Source: Tubulanus polymorphus
Lineage: Eukaryota > Nemertea > Palaeonemertea > Tubulaniformes > Tubulanidae
Direction of reading: 5' to 3'
NCBI RefSeq assembly: GCF_964204645.1
Contig: NC_134028.1
Location: 23,658,153-23,722,152 of the forward strand
DNA length: 64,000 bases
The notes beneath the pieces are model-generated. The model was not told the DNA's origin and did no database searches. It saw only the letters and a list, made by a program, of their open reading frames with translations. Each line of letters opens with the position of its first letter. Position 1 is the stretch's first letter. The position numbers were made by a program, and so were the translations under genes. Positions 37,401 through 52,400 of the stretch are shown here, in pieces.

Positions 37401-40400
37401 CTGTTGGAGATAGTCACTGATGAGTTAAAATACTTTCAGAATGTACATCGTTTTTTTGTTTATATTGATAGTCCGTTTAATTGACAACAATTTGATGTAA
37501 GATACCAAAAAAGTAGGCCGCCATCTCTCGGTAATAACCCTAGGAATCAATGTGGGCATGTTGAACAAATCTATTCACTAAGTATCAATCAAAACAGAAC
37601 ATCAGAAACAGAAAGGTTATTGTTTTATTATTAATAGCGATAATAATGATAATGATAATAATGTTATTATATATCAATATTGATTATTGATATTAATATT
37701 AATATTATTGATATTTATTATTATCATTATCATAAAGAATAAGGAAGAAGCAGAGAACACAAGAGGAAAATCAAAATTGAATACACATACTATCAGGGTA
37801 GGGTATATCATTATTTCATACCTAGGCTACAAACCGTTTTGGGAATTGATTGTTTTTTTTAAATTTTTCTAAATTCTACCGGTAGAACTATTCATATTAG
37901 TTTAGAATCAATATTTCGTAGGTGAATTGATTGTTTTTTTGTTTGGTTTTTCTAAATTCTACCGGTAAAACTATTCATATTAGTTTAGAATCAACATTTC
38001 GTAGCTGAATTGATTGTTTTTTTGTTTGGTTTTTCTAAATTCTACCAGTAGAACTATTCATATTAGTTTAGAATCAATATTTCGGTTTTTGTTTCATGAA
38101 TAATTTAATTCAAAGCGTTGCTGTTGTCATAATTTCAACAGCTCGTCGATATTGATTAAATAGTGACGGTATTCGTTGCGAGTTTCGTTAGTTAGAATTC
38201 ATAATTACGATTCATTGAGTTTAATTGCTTATCGTACTCAGATGTAGCTGGATCGGAGGACTGTGGTGCGTATTGTATTTACATTATCTGGGGTAATTAC
38301 CTCTCTATCGACTTCGCGAACGGGGAAAAAAATGTATGAAACTTGGAGTTGAAATGAAATGCTGCGGAGCTCATTAACTTTCGAATTTGTGATGTTGCGT
38401 TATAAATTATGTACGGATGTTTCTGAGACGGCAGCAGGGGACGGGGGGGGGGTGCGGGCGAGAGTGCCGCTGATAATGGGTGAATATCGACGCTCCCGGG
38501 CGCGACTCAATCGGGAATTACTGATCAGCGCAAACTGTCGCAATGGAACCGTTCGCTGAAAGTTGATCTGTTGAATTATATCGTAGCAAAACCCACGGGT
38601 TTTTCACTTATTTCAGAACGGCTTGTAAGCACTTTAAGGCTTTATGCCTGTATTATCCATGAGAGGTTTTTTAGGGGCGTCCACCCCTTTAATTTTAGTA
38701 TTCATCACCCAGGACCCAGTTTGACAGTTGTGAATTAAAGTTAACTCTGAATTTAAGTTAGTTCATTTTCAATGAATTAACTCGGGGTCAAATCTTAACT
38801 CCGAACTGTGGAACTGGACCCTGAAAATCAGCCACCCCTAATGAAATATCCGCTGCCCCTCCTCATGTTAAGCCGATATCAATTCCATCAATGCTTATAC
38901 ACCGAGATTATTGCTTTTAGTGAATTCATATGAAAAATGGGAATTGCCTCAAAGTTAATCTTAATTTTCAATATTTCTGCGACACCAAAAGCTTTGTTAA
39001 TTCGACAGCCAAAATGTTAATACTTTAATCAGGTTGATCGAGGTATAAAACATGGACTCATCATTTTTGAGTCCATTGTTGAATTGATCGAGTGAATATA
39101 ATGTTGTGCAATTTGTTTAACAAACAAACAAAAATATGAGTGCTTCGTTTGGCCCCGAACAACTGTTCACACAGTCTGGGGAATGACCCACAGTCTCTGC
39201 AAATGGGCCTGTTCACTCCTACCAAAAACGTAGGACCATTGCATGTGACTCACTTCACTTTGTTTGAGCATTGTTTAGTATCGAGTGAGTGGTTTACATG
39301 TGAGCGTGATCCCTAATACCACACGGGCCAAATTTGACTTGGGGGGGCCTGATGCGTGCTAATTAGGGCTGGGCCAAATCATCTCCGTGCGATAACATCC
39401 CTGGAAACTTTCAGAAAAACCTAGACATCGTTTATTTTTGGTGGCATAAATCAAACGGCGTATTTTTTTCCGGTATCTCTCTCTCCGGGAAGCTAGCGCA
39501 CGGTTGGAGCGCGTCGAATCCAATTGAAAGATTTATGTCGTTTCCAGTGTCTCCAACACCGTGAACAAATAGTCACGAGTTCACGTCGTCCGAGCGGCAT
39601 ACGAAATCACCGCATCGCGAAGGAGACTAATCTTTGCGCTTGTGCGTTTTTTTTTCTGCGTATTCGCGCCGAGCCGGAATTATGCGGATAGATACGTGGA
39701 TAGGTAATACAGTCGTATTAAGTTAATACCGGTAGATGTTGGTAGATGACTGATGGGTTTATTTATACATGACATTCAAGCATTAAGACTCTTTACCGCC
39801 CGGTAAAAAATCCAATCAGCGCGTCATCGTCTTCGGGGTTGATCAGCAGTTTTATTCTCACTCTTGTCGTTGATTAAGTCGTCTACGTTGTTATTATTAA
39901 GGTTTCAGTATTCGGTCCTTTTTTTAACAACTCGTTCGCCATTTTGTACTGATACTCGGAGTTCCCGTTTAGATTGAAGTTTGAACCGTTTCAAATTCGA
40001 AACAGTTCCGCATCGGACCCTATCTCTCGCTTGCCGGGCTGTTGCTCTACCACTTGAGCTATCGAGGTGACTTGCAGGTTTTCGCCCGAACTCTATTCGT
40101 TCTAAGCCTCCTGGCGCAGGCTAGTGTTAGGATCGCATGAAATTGGACTCTAGTTCATGAAATCATGTTCATTTTCGAAATTTTAACACCGGAGTTAAAT
40201 TTTTCAACTGAGAATCCTCGAATGAATACTGAATGAATCGACCGATTAACCTTTAGGCTCGATTCAAATACTGGATCTAGCTCGATGAGTCTGAATTAAG
40301 ATTTGGCTTAAATTATTTCAAATTATTATTATTATTATTATTATTATTGTTATTACTATTATTATTATTCTTATTTGAAATGAGCTACTTAACTCATAGA

Positions 40401-43400
40401 ATCTGACTAGACTGTTGAGCTCGGTCCAGGTACATGTTTGTAGTATGTTTAGGATATAGTATTGTAAATATGGCTGCAAAAAAATTCATTATTCTAAGAG
40501 TTTATTGCTTTGAAATCACTGTTTGAGGGAATTGAGTGAATTTTTTGATTTAAGGTTGCTATTGAAATTTTGCCACATTGGATTGGAATCAAATTGAGGA
40601 AAATTTCATTATAAATACTTTTCTTATGTTATGTAATCTTAAGTTTGAATAATTAATATCGTGTATCGATGTTGTAATCACCCATTACGTATCTGATGAA
40701 TGATGTTCATATGTTTTGTTACAATTTTTCCCGGAAAAATAAAGCTATCTATAATGATTGTTCTCTATACTTGCAGGATATCCGCCGACCAAATTTGACA
40801 TTCAGCCGATAGGCAGCGACGCCGAACCACCGGGCAACACGAAAATCATGTTCTGTCAAGCGTCGGCGTTTCCGTCGCCCACTTACAGGTGGATTAAAAA
40901 CGGCCAGTTTATTACGGAGCCGGAATCGAGTGGTTCGCTGCGTCTGTTCACTATAAGCAGGTCGGATGAAGGCGAATACCAGTGTTTAGCTAATAATACT
41001 TATGGTGCAATATTAAGCTTAAAAGCAACTCTGAAAGTAGCGTGTAAGTTTTCATCGGCTATAAATACGTGACTTCGAGGGAAAATACTGAAATCATCGA
41101 TTTTACTGTTCGTTCGTCTGAATCGTCATGGACGGCCTAACCCTGTTACCCATCCTCCCTCGGAAGGGATTTGAACCTGAGGGCATCCCGAGACTCGGCC
41201 ACATGGCAGGAGACCCTGCATGATAAGAACTGTTCCTAGGCATCTTCCCTCGGCAAGGATTCGAACCTGATGACATCACGAGACTCAGCCACAGCACGAA
41301 ACCCCTGATTAGGACTGCTCTTAGACATCCTCCTTCAGATTCAATTTTTTACAGATCAGTTAACTAAGAAACAAAAGGCTTTAAGGCTTTCACTCTTCCA
41401 GTGCATCTACTCTGTAGTGTGGTGTATAAATCGGTGATAGACTTTGCTAGTACACTGCCTCATGGTGTATTGATATTATAAGTCCTGTAATTAGTTTTTA
41501 TCGATATTGAAAGATGGCAGCACCTGTCAAACATAGTGAAATATTAGTAACAATACACCGCACCGCAGTGTAGATGCATTTAAGTAACACGCTAAGGTGG
41601 AATTTTCAATAATTTTCAAATTATCTCCAGCACTTTCAGGAACTAATTAGTCAGCACTGGAAGGGTTAATCTAATCACACTCAGCTCATCAAGCTGCTTC
41701 TATGTTATCTTTGAATTTTCAGACTTGGATCCGTTCACTAGTACGAGTCAAAAAACGGTGACAGTAAACGAGGGTACCGCGATCAGGTTACGCTTACCGA
41801 CGTTAAGTGCCAACCCGAAACCGTTAGTCAGTTGGTTCAACGTGCCATCGAACACCCTAGTGTCAACAGGTGCGCGAATTTACCAGACTCTAAACGACGG
41901 TCTCGTGATACTGGATGCTAAACTAAGTGATAACAGTCGTGTATTCCGCGCCACAGCGTCAAGTATTTACCTGAGAGTTTCCGGAACGTGGCAAATAGAC
42001 ACCGGCAATTATACTATTAATGTGCAAAGTAAGTTTTCAGTTTAAAAAAAAATTAATTTACGTCATTCCCAAAACTAACTCCATTAGATTGATGGGACGG
42101 CCTTTAAGGTATATGCCCGCTCACTGTAATTAGCCAGCAGGACTCGAACCCACTCGGCACTGATTATGAATGCTTTATCCCACTGAGCTACTGTGACCAC
42201 TCACAGTTATGACCAGTCTTAGACCGTCCTAGCCAATATACGAATTGTCTTTTTAAATTAATTTTGATATCGTTGTGATTTTGTTGTCCAATCTACCAAC
42301 CTAAGACCAAGTCTTTTGATCTAAGACAACTTTTGGACTTGAGCCACGATTGTTCTTATGCGCCCAGGTGCTGTGTGATATGGTTATACTCTCTGGATAA
42401 CTTAGTTTTGTATTTTAGGCTTCATATTTTTTAAACCGCATTTTCACTTGCTTATATCTTGTAACTAATGTTTACCTGTAGATGGCGCAGTTGGAGATGT
42501 TCTACCTACTATTATAATACCTCCCAGTGATACTATAGCTGTGCAGGGTGATACTGCTGTATACTTTGAATGTGTGATAAATGCCAGGTAAGTTTTCATA
42601 TAGACAGCCCTAAACTTCTAATAAACCACACTATTTTGTTTCTGCAACTGCAATTCCGGGGGAAGCTAATGCAACTTGTAATTCGGGTTAGGGGTATTTC
42701 ATGCCTTTTTGAAAAAAAATCACTTAGAAGATGCATTTTTACAGCCATTTTCGGAGGAAAATTTTTTCTCATTTATTCAAACAAGCCTTAATTGCAGAGT
42801 AGCCACTTCACCTGGAAGTCAGATTAAATGCTGGTAATTTTGTTCAATAAAAGCTGAAAATTAGGGAAAAGTCAGGAAAATTTGTTGAGATTGCTAGATG
42901 GCACGTAAAATCAAACTGCTTCTATCTATGTCTTGTATTTAACTGTTTCAATTGATTGGATTCTTAGCAGATCAAGTCAGGGAAAACAATGTACATGTCA
43001 GGGAATAGTCAGGGAAAATGCAAGTCAAATAAAAGTGGCACCCTGAGTTGTAATTTGTAGGGTATTTCGCGAGCTCTCTTCCGCACCGGTGCAATCTGAA
43101 TCCACTTCATCTTGTTTCTCGCGTTTTGATAAATGCGACGACGTTGTTAGGTTTTCAACTTATCGAATCGCTCAGCGAGGGACTGCCGTCAAATTATCTT
43201 TCATCATTAAATTGTTATCTGGCAAAGATAACAGTGGCTCTAACGGTAATGAATTGTCTCTATAGAATAGCGTTGTTCTATTGAATTGTCGAGCTCGCGG
43301 CTCTAGGGAACTGCGACGAGTTAGGGCAGGAAAATTAATTAAGATCCCTATGGTAATTACTTATCCGAGTAGTTCATCAAACACGATGAACTTAAGAGAC

Positions 43401-46400
43401 GACGAAGGAATTTGTGCGTATTGATCGATCGCGTTTGAACTGAAGAGACGTCACCAAAATCAACACTCACACAAAATCACTTCATTCGCATTGAAACCGT
43501 GTTCACATTTCGAATATTCTAAATCTTGTCCAGTACAGTTTAGAATCGACCAAGCGTTAAAACAAGTGAAAAAGCAGTTCAAATTGGTCAAGTCTGTGTG
43601 AACTGGCTATAATCGGGTCCGTTCTAAATTCAAGTTGTAAAAAGCCTGAACATGCTGTGAGATGAGTTGGAAAATCTGGTCTCCCTAATCAAAAAAGCAG
43701 GAAATTGTTGTCAGTTTTATCAGGGGGTATATTTTCACTTTAACAGCGACGTAATGAAAATATTCCACACAGACACGGGGGGGGGGGGCTGAAATATCGG
43801 CTTTAAGCGAAATGCGTCAGGCTAATAGACTGTTTAGATTGACAATTTAATGATGCGACTGTCGCTGCTGCTGTCCTCGTTGAAGTGTCAGTTGAGTATG
43901 AGGATCTAATGGCAACAAATTATCAGCTTATTGCTTTGATGACACATAATGTCAAACGACGAGCGCGAAGTGATAGGACACGACACCGCGACGCAGGTAG
44001 CAATTTCGGGTTTTCACGCGAGTCATAAAGAAAGCTTTTACTTTAATTCGCCGAGCTTGAAAAGATTTGATTAATCGGAACGAATCTGTTTTTGTAGTTG
44101 GGTTTTATACATAAGTTCTAACAGATTACGACTCGATCGACCCACCTCCCCCCTCCCCCGATGAGGTGAATCTATGTGTTGAGTCGAGGTGGAAATCGAC
44201 TGCGTTAAATGTCGATATGATAATAGAATGATCAGGGCTGGTTTTGTAATTACCGATGTGCATTCACCTGAAATAGAACTCACCCGACGGTCGACTGATA
44301 AGAGAATTCAAATTACGTCCCCGCGACGACGCGACGCAAACATAAATAGATTCATTGTTGATGATGCATCCCCCTCGCTGGCCCTAACTCCCCCTCACCT
44401 CCCGTGCCTCCCTCTCACTGCATTTTACTCCCCCTCGTGACCCCTTGCCTCCCCTTGCTAGCCCTACCTCCCCCTTGCCTCCCGTGCCTCCCTCTGACCG
44501 CGTCTTATTCCCCCCTCGACTCCCCTGCCTCCCATCACTAATCCTGCCTCCCCCTCATCACCTCTCACTCCCCCTCACCTCCCCTGCCTCTCTTTTACCG
44601 TGTCTTACTCCCTTCGTCACCCCTGCTTCTCCCTCTGGCTCATCCTCCCCTTAACACCTCTATCTCCCTACACTGCCTCTACATCCCCCACGTCGCCTCT
44701 AGCCCGCCTTCACCGACCTTCCCCCTTGCTGCCTCTCCCTCCCCCTATCTCCCTTCACTAGCCCTGCCTATTTTCCCCGTCTCTTCAGAGCGCCGATGTG
44801 TTAAAACTTTTCAATGACGACAAGAATCGAGAAAGAAAAATCAACAAGAAACATCAACGACAACTGAAGGATAGTTTATTCGATTTGTTCTACCAATCAT
44901 CGACTCGCTCTTCGCGTTCGCTCGATTGCTATTTTCGGTGGTAATTTCTACGGCAAACGGATTCCGTTTTTCCAATCATTGTTCCGAGGGAAAATTGTTT
45001 CACGGCATACGTGTGTTTCAGGGGAAATTAGTTTCCGACTCGAGACTCGACGGTGAAATCTAAATAATTAACGATTCTACGTAATTAAATCGCCGGTGAA
45101 ATTGTCTGTCGGTCGTAATTTATTTTTTTTAAACGATGCTTTCGTCATTTTGAATATATGCGCGCAGTGTACAATTAGTGCCACACTGTTTGAAAGTGAG
45201 GGAAAACAATTTTACTTCCCGTTCATTTGTTCTGAGTGTAATTCTTATTCTAAACGTAGTGGAAAAAAGTTTCAAACTTTTGACCATCACTAAGATTCCT
45301 GGTTATACAGGGCGGCCACTGACCTGGAACCAGTAAAAATCATGGAAAACTCAGGGAATTTAACAACTTTTTCCAAAAATGTGGAAAACGATTTTGGATT
45401 ATTTTATTGACCACGTATTTCTTTATCATTACGTGATTCAATGAAAAATGAATGAATTTTAAGGTATTTGAAACACAGAGCTGAAACTCTTATTTCAGTA
45501 AAAAACCATCGAATGATATCTAGCTAGTTACTTGTTTTATTATCACTGCCTCTCCTCTCCTTACCTCTCTCCTCTCTATCGGGTTATTAGACCCTGGTTT
45601 CTTGGGACCGGAGATAGCTAATGTGTCTTGTGTTTAAGGGTAATCCAGTCTCAGCTGATAAGTGTTATTGATTATTAGAGTAAAGCGATCATACTGTCTA
45701 TATGTAGAGAGTACATTATTGTCTTTAATCCCGTATTAGAGTTTCCTCATTACAACAACAGTTCTTACAAAATGCATTAACTGTAATTAGTACGCAGTGT
45801 AATGGTAGCTATGGGTACGATCAGATATCCAGCCGGATGGTGTCAATTTCAATCTCGATTTAATCAACACGCGATTCTTTTGGTGAAATAGATTCCCGAG
45901 AACAAAAAGTGACGTGCGGTATAATTCACTTCAAACTAGCGCCACCTGGTGGTCCTTCAACTGCCACAGTAACACATAGCGATTATTATGTGTGTAACAG
46001 GTTTATGATGGATCAGAAATCCAAAGTTCCCTTCTCTCCCTTGCTGAATCAGATACCAGTATTCTCAGTAGAGGTTGTTTCTCATAAAGAGGTTCCTTGT
46101 TCCCTGAAAGGAGTCAGAATTACCCTGATTTTCCCGTGTAAGGCTGCCCAGGGGCGGATCACAAAAGGCTACTTTGATGTCAAAAAAGCTAATATTAATC
46201 GCACTACTGAAATGCACCAATCTTTGTTGACAAAATGAAAAAGTCTCCGAAAAGTTTGATGGATTTGTACAAGTCTCACAAGCCCCCCTGGATCTGCCCC
46301 TACTGCACACTAACGCCACCTAGCTGCAGCAGCATTGCGAATATAATGTGTATAAGCCTGACTTCACACTCAGGCCTCCTAGTGGATCCTAGATTACCAG

Positions 46401-49400
46401 AGTAACATCTCAGTTCATCAGAGACATCACTGCTGTGACACTACACCCCCCCTACCCTGCTGGCGTGAATCAATTACATTGATTCTTGCTGTTTAAACTA
46501 AGTGATAAGTATCCGAGTCACGGCAGTTGTTCGATCGATTGCTCTCGGACTATCGAGTGAAACAGATGGAACTGGCATCGTTAGTTCGTCTGCGTAATTA
46601 CTCCCTACAGAAAATATATCATAACAAACTCTCGGTGAATATTCGATATTTATGCCGTTGACCAGTCCTGACTAGTCGTTACCGGTGTTTTCATCGATAT
46701 ATCGATATCATTTTCTCGTCACGGCCATTTTTTCAATTATCGGATATATCGGAGCTGTTGTCGATATTGCGTTTGCCTCTGATAGTACGAGAACAGTTTT
46801 GTGGTGAAGAAACTCTTTCCGACTTCGTAAATCACTTATCAGTTGTTTTGTATAACTCCTAAGTCCAAGCGTGGTCTTGAATCTTTAAACCGGTTTTAAG
46901 TTCTTTGATTAGCGATAGAACTGCAGTGTGGCCACTTGCCTGGAAATCAGGCAATTTTTTTTCTATAGAAAAAGCCAAGGAATATTTGAGGAATTATGTA
47001 AAAAAAGCTTAAGATAGGGGAAAAGTGAGGAAAATTTGTTCAGATTGCTAGATTGCGTGTGAAATATCAAACAGTTTACGTCTTTGTCTTTGGTATTTGA
47101 CTGTGTTGTTAATTGATTGAATTCCTACCTGATAAAGTCGGCACAAACAATGTACATGTCAGGAAATAAAGAAAATAAGGGTAAAAGTAAGTCAAAAATA
47201 GCCATCGTGAACTAAGGCGATCTAAGACTGGTCTTGAATATATAAGCCATGAGTAGTTATGAAAGGCTGTGTTGTTGGTTGATGGATAGTTTCTTTCAAT
47301 CAGCGCTGTATTCACTGATATATTATCCGTCATATACCTGTAGAATCCGAAGTATATATTCATTTGCAATCAAGTTTCCCCTTAAGTCTCGTGACTCGCG
47401 TATTAATATCATAGCTCACTGATTTGATGGGAGTAAACATGGCTGAGTTGCGCGCTCTATGAAACGACTTGCTATGGATAGAAATGAATGTACTGATGAT
47501 AGATTGATGCCCTTTAGAGAGAGATACATGACTACTGTCTGTATGTCACACATGCTTTCATCCGTAATTCCATTAATAATCACTTGATCTGCCTTAAGTA
47601 TGAATCGATTTGTTGAACTATGAATTTAGATGAACCTATTTTAGTAAGTTTTCATGATATGATATGATATGATTTATTTTCAAGTAAAATTTTCACAAAA
47701 TTAATGAATAAGGAAATGCATTAAAGATGTAATAATATTAAATGAGGGACTGCTTTGAAGCAACATTTAGCTTATACAAGAAAGCAGCCTCATCTATTAC
47801 AATTACATACAATTGTTTTTTGTTTTCATCTAACAGCAGTTTGTATACACTGATGTATTGTAAATGTTCATGTCCGCGAGCGTCCGTGAAAAACTGTTTA
47901 TCTCTGATTCCAAACGTCTTTCTGGACAAACTGATGCATAATAAAGGTAGATCTACTGATTATTAACTATATCACAGATCAAAGCGTCGCGAACATCGCG
48001 ATGTTCTTGAAAAAAGTTTGTAACGTCGGCAGTGGCTGCTTGTATGATATACGACGCTCTGAAATTCTGTTCAGTTATTAACGACAAATGGCTTTAACAT
48101 CCTGTAATCCTATACAAATATAACCTGGAGCCTCGCTGGAAACTGAAGCCTCGCTTAATCCGGATGAGTTTAACCTTGATTCTGTTTTTAATCCGGTCGG
48201 TTTTATGTGGCGGGATAGATTCTTATAGAAACCAGCGAAATATCTCACCAGATTCAGGTGCCTTTTATATGACCTTTTTTACCTGGAAATCAGGGAATTG
48301 CCTTTTCTTTGAAAAAGTCTGGAATTTTCTTTCAAAAAAGCTAGAAATTGGGGAAATTTGTTGAGATTGCTAGATCACGCGTAAAATCAAAGAGTTTCCA
48401 GTGTAACTCAGTTGAATTTTTAGGAGATAATGTCAGGGAGAACAACTTGTGTATCAGGAAAAAGTTGGGGAAAATACAAGTAAAATAAAAGTGGCCACCC
48501 TGTATGACCTTGACCTCTGAATCGTTAAATTCGTCGCGATGTAATTGATTTGATGTTTGAATCGAGTTTTATCAGTTTTACAGTTCAGTAAATATATCGT
48601 GTATGCTTCGATGAACGAGGCGCGACGCGTCGATTGATTTTCTATAGAACTTTCATCAGTCAAATCGAATCAAAAGTTGACTCTGAAGAGGAGGAGACGT
48701 CACGCTACTGAATGTCAAATCGATCTCCAGTACATCTTTAGGTCACCGGTTATAAAAGGGTCCTCTGAGAAATAGTGTGAAATCATTTGCCACTTTAGGA
48801 ATTATTTTGGGTCAATGACCGATAGAAATAGCTGTTAGATTTCATGTCTTCGTCATGTACTTGCTTCTTCCATTCTCTCTATTCTTTATTGCTTGATTAT
48901 CAATTAATCATAACAGAACTTCCAATCCATTGATTGGTAATCATATATATGTATTTCACTAGACATATTTGTGTGAAATTCTGCCTGGCTGGTTAAGTCT
49001 GATTACTAGACCTCACAGACTGGTGACATCATCACAACACTAACTGGGCAATCCTTATCCTGCTGACTGGTGACATCATATTCCTAGCTGACCAATCACT
49101 AGCTAGGACTGGATGACTGATGACATCATAACCCTAGCTGACCAATTACTGGCTAGGCCTGAATGGATGACTGATGACATCATAACCCTAGCTGACCAAT
49201 CACTGGCTAGGATTGACTAACTGTTGCTCAATTGCAGTCTTAGGTCAAAATATCAATGCTCTACCCTGATTTCTACTAGTCTGACTGCGGAATAGTCTGT
49301 ATCTAGTCAGGTCCCACTGGTATGAAATATTCGGTCATGCAAGTCAACAGTTATCACTGTTTACATCAGTGAAACAGATCAAATATCTCGTGAAATGAAT

Positions 49401-52400
49401 AATAATGAATATGTGATGACACGATCGGAACTATAAATAATTCATTCGTCGTATCACACTTCATTAACACGCGATATATCGTAACAGATCCCAGTAGTGT
49501 CAGTCTCGCTTTCAATATCACCTCTTAATTCTCATCAGGGACCCGTCATACATAACAATCAAAATCTATCTCCCTCTATAAAATCATTACCCTCATGAGT
49601 TTCATTGACGCCTTGAAAACTTACAAAACTGATAATGATTACTTCTATGATTTATTCAAGGGGTGCTGTGTAGGACGATGTGCACTACGTCATCAGTATT
49701 GGCGTTTCAAAAAAAATTACAATTTTTGAAATTTTATAATTGAATAAAAATTCTATGACCAATTTAATGGATTTTCATGAACATTTGTAACGATTGAGAG
49801 AAGTGACAGTAATTTTATGCGCACTCACTGGCGATCAAACCCGGGTCTCGTAGAAAGCAAGCATGCTACCCAATGGACCAATAGAACTAGTACACTTGAC
49901 CGCTGGTTATACAGCTTGTCGTAACATATTTAATGATGAATAATGATATTTTGTGAGTACATGTGCGATACGCCATCTATATTGGGGCTGGACCCAATTA
50001 AATTCATTTTGACATATTGAAATGAACTTTATTGATCTTCAATATTATATATTCATCATTAAATGTCAACAATATTAAGAAATATATATTTCAATCTTCG
50101 ATGGCTTCAATGAATTTTCAAGTTCATTTTCTCGTTCAATTTTTTCGCACCAATTATAATTCAAGCTCAACTTCACTTCTATTTCAATCTTAAACACGGC
50201 TCGTTTTCGATCGTTTTGATTGAATTTTGATTTATATCTTTCGAATCGAGCTGAAGAAATTCGAGGGCCGGCGTTCATCGCTAAACAAGACGCGAAAATC
50301 GATACGTTTCCGAAGTCGATGCGGAGAGATTTTCGGCTCAGAATTTCGAACGACGTTGGGGCTATGCGAGTATTCTCCGCGTAGCCCCACGCAACTAGAC
50401 GGTGTTAGCTTGATTTATCTACTTCACAGTTATTTCCGAGAGACTCTCATCACGAATTTGTTATATTCATATGCGTAGCTCGCGCGCTCCTTCAACGGTT
50501 ATCGAATCGCGGATTTCGTTTTCGCGCTGATATACGCCGGTCTCGTTCGAGCCGAGCGTTTTATTAAGTGAATCGGCTGACGCGATAAAAAACGGGTGTA
50601 TGAGGTTTACGTAACTGAATTTATGAAAGTTAATCGTCAGAATTGGTTCGACGGTGGTGGAAATGAACTCTTATGTCGGTTTATGACCGGAGGGAAACTC
50701 GCGAACTCAACTAAACAGATCTATCGAATTCGTAAATCCATTCGCACACTTAGTGAATACATGAAACAAACTTCAGAGAATATTTGCCAAAAATTTGTGC
50801 CGGTTTCCGTTTGTCTAATTGAAGTAAAAAACCCACAATAATAAAGTACAAACTAAACGAAATTTGACGTTTCGACCTATGGGTTATTTTTAAAAACTAA
50901 AACGTCAAACGTTCATTCAGTTTTTCTTTATTATTGTGGTTTTTTATTTCAAAAAAGTATTTGCACTGTTTGACTGTATATATGTTGATGGATTAAAACT
51001 CAGGGGCCGGTTGCTCAAAAGTTGGTTAAAGATAACCGACCGTTAAATACCATAGTAACAATGAAATTTCAATTGTCACCATATCAACTATCCACTGGTT
51101 AACTCTAACCAACTTTTGAGCAACCGGCCCCTGTTGATTATTCTGACTTCTGTACAACTACTTGAGAATCAAACCTTTGGGTAATATAGAAAATCCTATA
51201 CTAGGATTAAAAGTCTGAAAAGTTCCCTTTAGCTTGTTGTTTTCTCAAAATTTCAACTTCTAATGTGATAAATAGTCATCTTCAGTCATACAATTGGCCC
51301 AAGGTAACATTTCTGACTTTTTTTTCAATTCAAAGGGTGGGACTTTTTATATTATCATTACGAGACACGGACTCAAAGTGGGTCTTGTATTCTAACCAGG
51401 GGCAGGAAGAGTAAACCGTCATATTTTGTTAACGATTTGGTTAGACAATATATCGCGTGTGAACCCGATATTCCCGAGACGCACAATTCGGCTTGTTTTT
51501 GATTGTCGGGTTTTTCGTGGTTCATCGTGTGTGAAGCGTTACTCGTACCGCTCGAGAATGATTGATAATGCGGTGATGAATAAGCAGCCGGGTTAAACGA
51601 GTAATCGACTTCTAATACACGAGTGAATTACTGACGATCTCAGATAGAATGAGCCCACCGGGTAAAATATGTCATAATATACAATCAGTATCATCTCTCT
51701 TATCATCTCCGCTGCTGCTGCTGCTGTGCGGGTCGTCTGTAGATGTGTATGACAAAAATCCATAAACTTTGCCTCCAGACCAGAGAGTCCTAATTAATAA
51801 ACGCTGATATACACCTGGGTTAATCAATGCACGACGTCCCCTCCATCTCCACCCCCACTGATTACAACACCATTCATTCATACTGCCGATAGTTAGTCCA
51901 CTCTAATTGTACCTGGAAAAAACCAATTTGAATGTGGCGGACCCATTAGATATGTTTTAAGATCCGGCTTGTCCTACCAGCTATGAGACTATGACACATT
52001 GAAGTTTTAAATTCCGATAATCAGGAACAAAGTTGTAATTGAAATTGAAAGCGCAATGATTAATGAAATGTATATTTATTTGATAATTGTAAGTTTAATG
52101 ACTGCGTGGCCCGGTGTCTAACTCCAAAGCCTTTAGGCTCTGGACGGGTACTTCATAGCACTACGTGAAAATATATTGATATTCACAATTTGTGATTTTA
52201 ATTACTCAATGATCTATGAAGATAAATCAAATCTTGTTTCTGGTTATTTTGAATTCTGGTAAAGTCGAATCTCGTGATGAATTTAGCACAGACACAGGTC
52301 CATTCTAGAATTCAGTCTAAGTTAAGTCGGTTACGAGTAAATCTAAGGTAGTTTGTTTCATCAACTGATCGCGAGACGGCTTCAATTGGCGTCGAATCTC

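Larger units (their letters stand above)
25465..40776 (+). other. Sidekick intron 1 (15.3 kb)
   Basis: Phase-1 intron. Holds the 35-bp minisatellite 27823-28442, a nested MITE pair 30970-31444, an AT palindrome near 37638-37735, the 82-bp triplication 37843-38085, a MITE 38710-38823 and a tRNA-like SINE (minus strand) near 40010-40085. A CpG-richer stretch at 25900-26450 has open frames I do not recognise. No convincing additional exon in sidekick phase was found. Confidence 0.75.
41044..41722 (+). other. Sidekick intron 2
   Basis: 679 bp, almost wholly repeats: the tandem tRNA-like units at 41151-41337 and a piggyBac-like MITE at 41393-41665. Confidence 0.9.

Noticed and set aside
44189-44654. 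Proline/serine-rich open frames
   Set aside because: Mostly a product of the degenerate pyrimidine repeat inside a sidekick intron.
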